From NCBI GenBank assembly GCA_023430365.1, contig JAEZAS010000330.1:1-10641 (forward strand): a stretch of 10,641 nt of DNA. Reading direction: 5' to 3'. The first letter of the stretch is position 1. Each line of letters starts with the position of its first letter. The stretch is from Planctomycetota bacterium. Lineage in GTDB: Bacteria; Planctomycetota; Planctomycetia; Pirellulales; Pirellulaceae. This document shows positions 1 through 7,051 of the stretch, piece by piece. The notes beneath the pieces are model-generated. The model searched no databases. It was given only the letters and a program-made list of their open reading frames with translations, and was not told the origin of the DNA. Both the position numbers and the translations under genes were made by a program.

Positions 1-123
1 CCTCTCCCCTTGGGAGAGGGCTGGGGTAAGGGAGGCCCGCAGCACCAAGGCCTCCCGCCTGGCAAAGCAATTCAAACCGCAATGCTCCCTCACCCTACCC
101 CTCTTCGCGGAGGGAGAGGGGAC
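1..123. repeat. Inverted intergenic repeat (CTC/GAG-rich palindromic element)
   Basis: Two related arms face each other. The left arm (1-34) starts with a perfect hairpin, CCTCTCCC (1-8) against GGGAGAGG (12-19), followed by CTGGGGTAAGGGAG. The right arm (85-123) reads CTCCCTCACCCTACCCCTC and ends GAGAGGGGACC, approximately the reverse complement of the left arm. Between them lies another perfect hairpin, GGGAGGCC (30-37) with GGCCTCCC (49-56). A third, single arm of the same family occurs at 3348-3386. No coding frame is supported here. The layout resembles a MITE or REP-type dispersed element; that class assignment is inference. The element starts at the window edge and may extend further left. 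Confidence 0.7.
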
Positions 124-197
124 CGGACAAAGCAACGCGGTCAGCCAAACACTTTCCTCTGAATCCATCCTTTCCATAGCGATACGAGTTTCGAACG

Positions 198-3137
198 ATG
201 AGCGACAATCTGTTGGCCATGCTGCTCGAGATGCTGAAACTGTTCGGCGTCGACGTGCTGTTTCTGGTCATCCTGGCCCTCGCGCTATCGCCACTGGCCA
301 TCTACCGCCGGGCGGCGTTCGCGGTGCTGAAGCGAAACTTCATCGGCTACTTCAGCAACCCCACCGGCTACGTGTTCCTCTGCCTGTTCGTGTTTCTCTG
401 CTCGCTCGCCGCCTTCTGGCCGCACGAGTTCTTTGTCTCGAACCTGGCCAACCTCGACCAGCTCAACCGCTGGATGCCGCGCATCATGCTGGTGTTCATC
501 CCAGCCATCACGATGAGCCTCTGGGCGGATGAAAAGCGGCAGGGAACCGACGAATTGCTCCTTACGCTGCCGGCGGGGGACTTTGACATCGTCATCGGCA
601 AGTATTTGTCGGCCGCGGCGATCTTCACCGTTTCGCTCCTCTTCTCGCAGCTATCGAACTTTGCCGTGCTCGTGTCGCTCACCTATGGCGACGTCGATAC
701 GGGACTGTTCTTTACGACCTACCTGGGCTACTGGCTCGTCGGCCTCGCGATGCTGGCGATCGGCATGGTGGCCTCGTTCCTCACGCACAACCTGACGGTC
801 GGCTTCATCCTCGGCCTGGTGTTCAACAGCGCCCTGGTGTTTCTCGGCTTTGCCGACACGGTCATTCCCTCCCCTGCGGTCGCTTCGAGCGTCGAGCGGT
901 TCAGCGTCGAAGGCAAGTTCGACGATTTTGGCCGCGGCGTGGTGAGCGTGTCGGGCGTGATCTACTTCGTGATGCTGATCGTCGTCGGCATCTACCTGAG
1001 CATGGTGCTCATCGGCCGGCGACACTGGTCGGGCGGCAAGCACGGTCAGTCGCTATGGGGCCACTACATCGTTCGCGTCGTGGCGGTGCTGCTGGTCGTG
1101 TTGGGCCTGAACATGCTGCTCTCGGCCCACGACTTCTTCCGCAAGGATCTCACGGCTGGCAAGGTGAGCTCGCTCTCTCCCGACACCCTGCGGCTGCTCG
1201 ACAAGATCGAGGACGAAGGTGGTCAGCCGATCCGGATCGACGCCTTCATCAGCGCCAACGTGCCGGATGAGTACATCAAGACGAAGTACAACCTCGTCTC
1301 GATGCTGAAGGAACTCGAACGCCAGGCGGGCAACCGGGTCGAAGTGCGTCTGCACGACAATCTCGAGCCGTTCAGCGCCGAAGCGGCATTGGCGGACGAG
1401 CGATTTGGCATTCGCAAGCAAACGGTCATCAGCCGGGCCCGGGGCGCCGTGCGTGAGGAGGAATTCATCCTCGGCGCCGCGTTCACCAGCGGTCTGGAGA
1501 AGGTCGTGGTGCCGTTCTTCGGCAACGGAACGCCGGTTGAGTACGAACTCGTCCGCTCGATCGCCACCGTCGGCAGCAAGGCGGAGCGGAAGCGACTCGG
1601 CGTGGTTACGACCGACGCCCAGATGTTTGGCGGCTTCTCGTTCGCCGGTGGTCAGCCGCGACAGATCCCCAAGCAGATGATCATCGAGGAGCTGGAAAAG
1701 CAGTACCGCGTTGAGGAAGTCGACCCGGCGAACCCGATCGACACCGAGAAGTACGATGTGCTCCTCGTCGTTCAACCGTCGTCGCTCGGCCCGCAGCAAT
1801 TGGCCAACGTCGTGACGGCGATCAAGGCCGGCCAACCGGCGGCGATCTTCGAAGATCCGATGCCCGTGATCATGGGGGGCGTCGTCGGCACCAACCAGGA
1901 CAAGCCGCCGCAAGGCATGTTCGGGATGGGTGGTCCGCCGCCGCAGAAGGGAGACATCCGCGCCCTGTGGGAAGCGATCGGCATTCAGCCGCTCGGCGAT
2001 CAGGGCGCCCGCCAGGGCGTGCCGGGCGTCGTTGTCTGGCAGGACTACAATCCTTACCCGCGATTCCAGATGCGGGGCATCGGTCCTGAGCTGGTGTTCA
2101 TTCGCGAAGACGCTCCGGGCGCGAGCAACTCGTTCAATCCCGACCAACCTGCGGTCGCCGGCTTCGAAGAACTGCTGCTCCCCTTCCCCGGAGCCGTGTT
2201 TGAAGCCGCTGGCACCGATCTGGAGTTCACCGAGCTGGTCGCTACCGGCGATTCGGCTTCCGGCCAGATCACCGTCAACGACTGGATGGAGAACCGCAAC
2301 GATCCCTACCTGACGGCCGTCAAACGAGGCAAGCCGACCGGCCGCCGCTACACCCTGGCCGCCTGGGTGAAACAGAAGGTCGATGAAGCCGCCGCCAAGA
2401 GCGACAATAAGTCCGATAAAGCAGCCGACGACAAGTCGAAGAAAGACGATGCGGAAGACAAGGCCGACGCGAAGCCCAAGGGCATCAACGTCATCTACGT
2501 CTGCGACATCGACATGCTCGACAGCCAGTTCATCATGCTCCGCAATCAGCCGGACCAGGAGAACAACTTCAGGTTCGACAACGTGCCGTTCGTGCTGAAC
2601 ATCGTCGACGCCGTCGCCGGCGACGAGCGATTCCTCGAAATCCGCAAGCGCAAGCCGCGTCACAGCACCTTGCAGACGATCGAATCCGCTTCGGCCAAGG
2701 CCCGGGCTCAGGAACTGGAAGACCAGCGCGAGTTCCAGGCCGAGTACGACAAGGCCGTCAAGGAAGCGGATGACGAAGCCAAGAAGCAATACGAAAAGCT
2801 GCAGCAGGTCGTCGAAGACCTGCGAGCCCAGCAAGCCGAAGGCAAGCAGATCGACCCCGGTGAGTTGAATGCGACGATGCAAAGCCTGCAGCTCAAGCAA
2901 GAGACGGCCAATCGCCGCGCTGAGGTGAAGAAAGAGAAACTGCGGATCGATCGCGATCGCGACCTGGAGCGCATCCGCCGCGAGCGAGACCAGGAGATCC
3001 AGCAGATTCAGAACGAGTACAAGCTCTGGGCCGCCCTCCTGCCGCCGATTCCGCCCCTGCTGGTCGGTTTCGTCGTCTGGGTCCGCCGCCGCCTGCGAGA
3101 ACGCGAGGGCATCAGCCGGTCGCGGATGAAAATCTGA
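198..3137 (+). CDS. Fused ABC-2 (GldF-type) permease and GldG-like auxiliary protein
   Basis: This 979-residue membrane protein joins two parts that are separate proteins (GldF and GldG) in Bacteroidetes. Residues 1-273 form an ABC-2 permease with about seven hydrophobic segments (near 14-35, 54-76, 94-111, 135-160, 172-196, 200-220, 251-273) and the family signature EKRQGTDELLLTLP at 112-125. A further segment at 290-309 leads into a GldG/ABC_transp_aux-like extracytoplasmic region (about 315-720) beginning FFRKDLTAGKVSSLSP. A Lys/Asp/Ala linker follows (727-760), then more GldG-like sequence (761-815), a long charged coiled coil (828-940) and a final membrane anchor (942-962). The start has no evident Shine-Dalgarno, but the first membrane segment follows directly. 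The ATPase partner is probably encoded upstream of the window. The DUF4340 gene downstream supports a three-part transporter-like complex. The substrate is unknown; a role in gliding is not implied. Confidence 0.9.
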   Translation: MSDNLLAMLLEMLKLFGVDVLFLVILALALSPLAIYRRAAFAVLKRNFIGYFSNPTGYVFLCLFVFLCSLAAFWPHEFFVSNLANLDQLNRWMPRIMLVFIPAITMSLWADEKRQGTDELLLTLPAGDFDIVIGKYLSAAAIFTVSLLFSQLSNFAVLVSLTYGDVDTGLFFTTYLGYWLVGLAMLAIGMVASFLTHNLTVGFILGLVFNSALVFLGFADTVIPSPAVASSVERFSVEGKFDDFGRGVVSVSGVIYFVMLIVVGIYLSMVLIGRRHWSGGKHGQSLWGHYIVRVVAVLLVVLGLNMLLSAHDFFRKDLTAGKVSSLSPDTLRLLDKIEDEGGQPIRIDAFISANVPDEYIKTKYNLVSMLKELERQAGNRVEVRLHDNLEPFSAEAALADERFGIRKQTVISRARGAVREEEFILGAAFTSGLEKVVVPFFGNGTPVEYELVRSIATVGSKAERKRLGVVTTDAQMFGGFSFAGGQPRQIPKQMIIEELEKQYRVEEVDPANPIDTEKYDVLLVVQPSSLGPQQLANVVTAIKAGQPAAIFEDPMPVIMGGVVGTNQDKPPQGMFGMGGPPPQKGDIRALWEAIGIQPLGDQGARQGVPGVVVWQDYNPYPRFQMRGIGPELVFIREDAPGASNSFNPDQPAVAGFEELLLPFPGAVFEAAGTDLEFTELVATGDSASGQITVNDWMENRNDPYLTAVKRGKPTGRRYTLAAWVKQKVDEAAAKSDNKSDKAADDKSKKDDAEDKADAKPKGINVIYVCDIDMLDSQFIMLRNQPDQENNFRFDNVPFVLNIVDAVAGDERFLEIRKRKPRHSTLQTIESASAKARAQELEDQREFQAEYDKAVKEADDEAKKQYEKLQQVVEDLRAQQAEGKQIDPGELNATMQSLQLKQETANRRAEVKKEKLRIDRDRDLERIRRERDQEIQQIQNEYKLWAALLPPIPPLLVGFVVWVRRRLREREGISRSRMKI

Positions 3138-3153
3138 GGTGGAGCGTAGGGGA

Positions 3154-3195
3154 CAGAGTTTAGAGCTGAGAGTTTAGAGTTCAGAGAGTAGAGAA
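3154..3195. repeat. Heptamer tandem array (consensus NAGAGTT)
   Basis: Six contiguous 7-base units are visible: CAGAGTT, TAGAGCT, GAGAGTT, TAGAGTT, CAGAGAG, TAGAGAA. The array begins 16 bases after the stop of the permease gene and ends just before the hairpin array. Two further heptamer arrays occur in the spacer around 6942-7086. The function is unknown; such arrays are likely products of slippage or dispersed short tandem repeats. Confidence 0.75.
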
Positions 3196-3201
3196 GATCC
3201 T

Positions 3202-3306
3202 CGTTCCCACGCTCTGCATGGGAACGCCCGTACCGACGCTCTGCGTCGTGCAGTGGACGCAGAGCGTCCGGGGGTTTGCGTTACGACGCAGAGCGTCGTA
3301 ACGAGG
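3202..3306. repeat. Four-hairpin array, left copy
   Basis: Four small palindromes lie in tandem, all built on GACGC-AGA-GCGTC or its complement: GTTCCCA/TGGGAAC (3203-3225), CGACGC/GCGTCG around TCT (3234-3248), GGACGC/GCGTCC around AGA (3255-3269) and a perfect 10-base stem GTTACGACGC/GCGTCGTAAC around AGA (3280-3302). The block is an approximate reverse complement of the array at 5066-5187, so the DUF4340 gene sits between mirrored copies. No T-tract follows on the plus strand, so it does not look like a standard intrinsic terminator for the permease gene, though it could slow polymerase or stabilise the 3' end. Confidence 0.8.
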
Positions 3307-3347
3307 ATACAAGAATACGAACAAACACAGCCATCAAAGCCGCATAC

Positions 3348-3386
3348 CTCCCTCACCCGAACTCTCTCCCATAGCGAGAGGGGACC
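3348..3386. repeat. Single arm of the CTC/GAG-rich repeat
   Basis: The stretch begins CTCCCTCACCC, contains CTCTC and GAGAG facing each other over a 7-base loop (3364-3380), and ends GAGAGGGGACC. It matches the right arm at 85-123 in order and orientation. Its end lies 23 bases before the DUF4340 start codon, so it would fall in the leader if transcription starts upstream. Confidence 0.65.
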
Positions 3387-3409
3387 AGAGGCTGGAGTTA
3401 ACCCGAACC

Positions 3410-5038
3410 ATGAACGAAGCCACCAAAACCCTGATCTACCTCGGCGTGGCAGCCGTTGTGCTGATCGCCGCGATCGCCGACCGCACCATGTCGCGCAGCG
3501 GGGCGAATGAAGTCGCCGTGAGCGCCGAGATCGACAAGCCGCTGTTCCCCGACTTCCAGGACCCGCTGAAGGCCAAGAGCCTGGAGATCGTCACGTTCGA
3601 CGAAAGTCAGGCGGCCCTCAAGTCGTTCAAGGTGGCCCAAGTCGGCGGCCGCTGGGTTGTGCCCTCGCACGGCAACTATCCCGCCGACGCCGAGAACCAG
3701 CTCCGCGACGCAGCCAGCGGCCTGATCACAATCAAGGCGATCGACGTCGCCACGGATATGGCGAACGAGCATGCGGATCTGGGTGTCATCGAGCCCTCGA
3801 GCGCCAAGCTGAAGGTCGGCTCCGAAGGGGTCGGCACCCTCGTCGCCATGCAGGACGACAAGGGGAAGGACCTGCTGCGACTGGTCATCGGCAAGCAAGT
3901 CGCCGGCGCTCCGGACCAGCGGTTTGTCCGTCGTCCGAATCAGGATCGCGTCTATGTGGCGAAGGTCGATCTCGAAAAGCTTCCCGCCGACTTCGACAAG
4001 TGGATCGAAAAGGACCTCCTGAAGCTGAACGCCCTCGACGTGAGCCAGCTCACGATCAAGGACTACAGTATCCTTCCTTCGCCCGGCGGCCGGTATCACT
4101 ATTTCCCGCGGATGGAAGCCACCGTCGGCTGGAACACCGAAGCGGGCAACTGGGACCTGGTCAAGTTGCTGGTTCGCGCCGGCCAGACGCTCCGCGAAAC
4201 CCAGCTCGGCGAGCATGAAGAGCTGAACAAGCAGAAACTCGACGAGATGAAGACCGCGCTCGACGACCTGAAGATCGTCGACGTCCAGCGCAAGCCAGAA
4301 GGGCTCGGCGCCAGCCTGACCGGCGGCGAAGACCTGCTGAAGTACGAAAACGCCCTAGCCGACTTCGGCTTCCTGCTCGTTCCGCGGGCGGGTGACAAGT
4401 ACGACATCGCGGCCAGCAACGGCGAAGTGCTCGTCGACATGAAGGATGGCGTCGAGTACGTCCTCCGCTTCGGCAAAATCCAAGGTGGCGATACCGCCTC
4501 GGACGAAGGCAAGCTCAACCGCTACCTGTTCGTCACCGCCCAGCTTGCTCAGTCAACGCTGCAGCCCCCCGAACTGATTCCCGAAACCACGGAACCCGCC
4601 GCTCCCGCCGAAGGCAACGAGCGTGCAGGGGGCGGAGGCGCGGACCAGGAGGCTGGCGACGGCGAAGCGGCCAGCGGCGATGCCGACCAGGCGGAGGACA
4701 AGAAGCCGGCGGCCAGCGAAGACGACGAAGAGCTCGCCCGCATCAAGCGAGAGAACCAGCGCAAGCTGGACGAGTACAACGAGAAGCGTCGCAAGGCCGA
4801 GCAGCGCGTTGCTGAGCTGAACGCCCGTTTTGCCGACTGGTACTACGTGATCTCGGAAGACGTCTACAAGAAGATCCACCTCGGCCGGGCCGACATCATC
4901 AAGGAAGCGGCCTCCGCTCAGGACGAAGGCTACGGGGTCGACGCCTTCCGCAAGCTGGAAAGCGAAGGGATCAAGCCGCCCAAGCCCGCCACCACCCCTC
5001 CGGGCCTCGGCGGACCTTTCGGCGGGTTCAATAACTAG
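3410..5038 (+). CDS. DUF4340 domain-containing membrane-anchored protein
   Basis: This 542-residue protein has one N-terminal membrane segment (about 7-25) and a large extracytoplasmic part with DUF4340 character. The early motifs are the typical ones of this family: GGRWVVPSHGNYPADAENQL (79-98) and the LVIGKQVAGAPDQRFVRRP stretch (158-176). DUF4340 proteins are commonly encoded beside GldG-like ABC auxiliary genes, which fits the gene 272 bases upstream; the biochemical role is unknown. A Glu/Ala/Gly/Asp-rich low-complexity linker (about 391-440) is followed by a short charged coiled coil (about 440-475), and the tail is Pro/Gly-rich (523-540). The start is the first ATG before the membrane segment; a GGAG about 12 bases upstream is a poor ribosome site. 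Despite the repeat-filled spacer, the same orientation and family pairing suggest joint function with the permease fusion. Confidence 0.85.
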   Translation: MNEATKTLIYLGVAAVVLIAAIADRTMSRSGANEVAVSAEIDKPLFPDFQDPLKAKSLEIVTFDESQAALKSFKVAQVGGRWVVPSHGNYPADAENQLRDAASGLITIKAIDVATDMANEHADLGVIEPSSAKLKVGSEGVGTLVAMQDDKGKDLLRLVIGKQVAGAPDQRFVRRPNQDRVYVAKVDLEKLPADFDKWIEKDLLKLNALDVSQLTIKDYSILPSPGGRYHYFPRMEATVGWNTEAGNWDLVKLLVRAGQTLRETQLGEHEELNKQKLDEMKTALDDLKIVDVQRKPEGLGASLTGGEDLLKYENALADFGFLLVPRAGDKYDIAASNGEVLVDMKDGVEYVLRFGKIQGGDTASDEGKLNRYLFVTAQLAQSTLQPPELIPETTEPAAPAEGNERAGGGGADQEAGDGEAASGDADQAEDKKPAASEDDEELARIKRENQRKLDEYNEKRRKAEQRVAELNARFADWYYVISEDVYKKIHLGRADIIKEAASAQDEGYGVDAFRKLESEGIKPPKPATTPPGLGGPFGGFNN

Positions 5039-5058
5039 CTCAGCACGAGCCTAAGGTC

Positions 5059-5091
5059 AAAAAACCTCGTAACGACGCTCCGCGTCGTTAC
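5059..5091 (-). terminator. Likely intrinsic terminator for the DUF971 transcript
   Basis: Read on the minus strand, a perfect 10-base stem (GTAACGACGC with GCGTCGTTAC, triloop) at 5091-5069 is followed by four bases and then six T residues (5064-5059). This is a classical stem plus U-tract layout about 125 bases past the DUF971 stop. The stem is also the outer unit of the right hairpin array, so a repeat copy may have been co-opted. There is no matching T-tract on the plus strand for the DUF4340 gene. Confidence 0.5.
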
Positions 5092-5187
5092 GCACCCTTC
5101 GGACGCTCTGCGTCCAGTGCGCCACGCTTGACGCACACGACGCAGAGCGTCGGTATTTGCGTTCTCACGCAGAGCGTGGGAACGAGA
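5066..5187. repeat. Four-hairpin array, right copy (inverted relative to left)
   Basis: Four palindromes: GTAACGACGC/GCGTCGTTAC (5069-5091), GGACGC/GCGTCC around TCT (5101-5115), CGACGC/GCGTCG around AGA (5138-5152) and GTTCTCACGC/GCGTGGGAAC (5161-5183, one G-T wobble). The reverse complement follows the left array unit for unit, from the CCTCGT edge to the GGGAACGAG edge. It fills most of the 177-base spacer between the convergent DUF4340 and DUF971 genes. Confidence 0.8.
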
Positions 5188-5215
5188 CGCTCCTCGCACA
5201 TCGCTGGCGAACGAA

Positions 5216-5533
5216 CTACTCCACCGCCTCGCCCAGCTCGCGCAGCAATTCGAACGTGTAGATGCCCGTGTCGTGGCCATCGCTGAAGGCGATGTTATAG
5301 GCGTAGTTCCCTAGCGGCTGCATGCCCAGGATTCGCATCGGCTGGGCCTCCGCCATCGTGAGGGTCGGCAGCTGCAGCGGGTCGCTCGGCTGGCTGCGTT
5401 TCTCGCGGCAGGTGGCGCAGGGGCAAGCGTCGCGCAAGGCCCGCGGCCGGTATCGTCGCTCTTGGCCGTCGCTCCACTGGATCAGCAAGCGCTGGTTTTC
5501 GTCGAGCTTCAGGGCGGTTGGATATTCAGACAT
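5216..5533 (-). CDS. DUF971 (GBBH-like N-terminal domain) protein
   Basis: This 105-residue soluble protein consists of one DUF971 domain, related to the N-terminal domain of gamma-butyrobetaine hydroxylase. It shows the family pattern of a beta-rich start with IQWSDGQERRYRPRALRDACP, then a Cys-x-Cys-x2-Cys cluster (C37, C39, C42) and a late histidine (H87) in FSDGHDTGIYTFELLR. In the human hydroxylase, equivalent Cys and His residues bind a structural zinc; zinc binding here is inferred from that spacing. The oxygenase domain is absent, as is usual for bacterial stand-alone members, which are sometimes found near iron-sulfur assembly genes. It lies 54 bases downstream of the ligase gene on the same strand, so co-transcription is likely. 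No clear ribosome site precedes the ATG. Molecular role unknown. Confidence 0.88.
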   Translation of the reverse strand: MSEYPTALKLDENQRLLIQWSDGQERRYRPRALRDACPCATCREKRSQPSDPLQLPTLTMAEAQPMRILGMQPLGNYAYNIAFSDGHDTGIYTFELLRELGEAVE

Positions 5534-5587
5534 GCGATGACGACAACCTGGAGGAGCGAAAGCGAGTCGAAGGGAAAGCGTCCGATT

Positions 5588-6883
5588 CTACCGCGTTTCC
5601 GCCGGCGCTTTGCGGAGATCGACGAACCGCCGTCCCTTGCCTTCGGTGCGAGGCAACGAACCGAGCGGCACACAGCGGACGTCTACTTTCAGCCCCAGCC
5701 GCAGGTTCATTTCCAGGGCCACGCGATCGGGCTTCTCCAAACGATCCTCGATCTCGATCGTCAGCACGTCCATCGCCCCGTTCTTGCGGCAGGTCGTGCG
5801 GAATTCGACCACCTCAGGGAAGCTGCGCAGGATTTGCTCGAGCGAACTCGGAAAGATGTTCACACCGCGGACGATCATCATATCGTCCGCCCGCCCAAGC
5901 ACGCCTCCATCGAGCAGCACAAAGTGGTTGGCTCCCCCATGCCCATAAACGGGCTTCACCAGGTCCCCCGTGCGATAGCGCACGACGGGGCTACCGAGTC
6001 GGCCGAGCGGCGTAAGCACGAGTTCGGAGATTTCCCCTTCCTCGGCTGGCCCGCCGGTGGTCAGCGAGAGGAACTCGGCGATGAACTCGGTTTCGAGCAC
6101 GTGCAGCCCGCGCCTCGCAGGATCGGAATGCCCCCAGGGGCCGACTTCCGAAGCGCCTGCGTGGTCGATGAGCTTCGCGTTCCAGGCGGTCTCTATCCGC
6201 TTACGAAGAGCGGGAACCGAGCCCCCAGGTTCGCCGGCAACGACAATCCGCCGCACCTCCAGCGAGGCCGGATCGATGCGGTTCTCCAGCGCCACATCCG
6301 CCAGCCGCAGGGCGTAGCTCGGGGTGCAAAACAAAGCGGTCGCCCGGCAGTTGCGGATCATCTCGACGCGCGCCAGCGTGCTCATGCCGCCGCTGGGAAT
6401 GACCATCGCCCCGCGGGCGACCGCAGCGTCGTGAGCGCTCCAAAACCCGATGAATGGACCGAACGAAAACGCCAGGGCAATCCGGTCTTCCGGGCCGATT
6501 TCGGCAGCGTCCAGGACAAATTGCCAGCAATCGATCCACCACTGCCAATCCTCCGCCGTGTCGAGCACCGCCAGCGGCCGGCCGCGAGTGCCGGACGTCT
6601 GGTGATAGCGGACGTAGCGTTCCAGCGGAAAGGAGCAGTTGGCCGCAAAGTCGGCCGGGCAGCCGGTCGTAAGCAACTCGTCCTTGTACGTGAACGGCAG
6701 GTTGGCCAGCTCGTCGAGCGACTGCAGCGGGAGTTCGACATGCCGCAATTTTTCCGCGTAAAAGCGGTTGTGGGGCATGATCGCCACCAGCAACGCGTTC
6801 AAACGCTCGAGCTGGTGCTCGCGCAAGGCCTCGCGGTCCAAATGCTCGTAAAAGCGGCGCTGCTCGGGAGAAGTGCGTAGCAT
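5588..6883 (-). CDS. Phenylacetate-CoA ligase family (PaaK-type) adenylate-forming enzyme
   Basis: The 431-residue length is normal for PaaK-type ligases, which activate a carboxylic acid with ATP and usually transfer it to CoA. Visible motifs in order: HNRFYAEKL (38-46), the phosphate loop TSGTRGRP (96-103), the adenine/aromatic-site motif HAGASEVGP (241-249), YRTGDLVKP (303-311), the hinge GRADDMMIVRGVNIFP (330-345) and a C-terminal EGKGRRFVDLR (414-424) likely carrying the catalytic lysine. The loop has Arg100 where Thr is common. No phenylacetate catabolic genes (paaA-E, paaG, paaZ) are nearby, so the acid substrate cannot be named; homologues include CapK-like and coenzyme F390 synthetase-like proteins. 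The purine-rich AGAGGA lies directly against the ATG, too close for a normal ribosome site, but the next in-frame starts would remove the conserved N-terminal region. Confidence 0.9.
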   Translation of the reverse strand: MLRTSPEQRRFYEHLDREALREHQLERLNALLVAIMPHNRFYAEKLRHVELPLQSLDELANLPFTYKDELLTTGCPADFAANCSFPLERYVRYHQTSGTRGRPLAVLDTAEDWQWWIDCWQFVLDAAEIGPEDRIALAFSFGPFIGFWSAHDAAVARGAMVIPSGGMSTLARVEMIRNCRATALFCTPSYALRLADVALENRIDPASLEVRRIVVAGEPGGSVPALRKRIETAWNAKLIDHAGASEVGPWGHSDPARRGLHVLETEFIAEFLSLTTGGPAEEGEISELVLTPLGRLGSPVVRYRTGDLVKPVYGHGGANHFVLLDGGVLGRADDMMIVRGVNIFPSSLEQILRSFPEVVEFRTTCRKNGAMDVLTIEIEDRLEKPDRVALEMNLRLGLKVDVRCVPLGSLPRTEGKGRRFVDLRKAPAETR

Positions 6884-6941
6884 TCCTCTATGATAAAAGC
6901 CCCAGCCGCAGCGTAGTAGCCCGCCGGGGCCGACAGAGCTG

Positions 6942-6969
6942 TCAGTCTTCAGCGGTCAGTTCTCAGTTC
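6942..6969. repeat. Heptamer tandem array (consensus TCAGTTC)
   Basis: Four contiguous 7-base units: TCAGTCT, TCAGCGG, TCAGTTC, TCAGTTC. It sits in the divergent spacer about 58 bases upstream of the ligase start. Rotated, its unit shares the AGTT core with the array at 3154-3195. No coding or promoter role is evident. Confidence 0.65.
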
Positions 6970-7051
6970 TTGTGAGTGGCGAGGCCTGAACGCCATCACC
7001 TACCACCCGAAACCGCCAGTCTCGAAGTAGAATGCACCAACCCGCAAAGTT

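Noticed and set aside
1053..2900. A 615-codon open frame antisense to the permease fusion gene
   Set aside because: It lies wholly opposite a gene with clear domain motifs. Its Leu/Val/Asp/Arg-heavy product has no recognisable motif, as expected from the complement of GC-rich codons.
3202..3306. CRISPR array
   Set aside because: The units are short palindromes of differing length and orientation with spacers of irregular size and no cas genes nearby.
5462..6880. A 472-codon plus-strand open frame across the ligase gene
   Set aside because: It is antisense to intact adenylate-forming motifs and its product is rich in Arg, His, Gln and Pro without any domain character.
5588..6883. Part of a phenylacetate degradation operon
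   Set aside because: No ring epoxidase, isomerase, hydrolase or thiolase genes are present; only the ligase family signature supports any link, and the family has many substrates.
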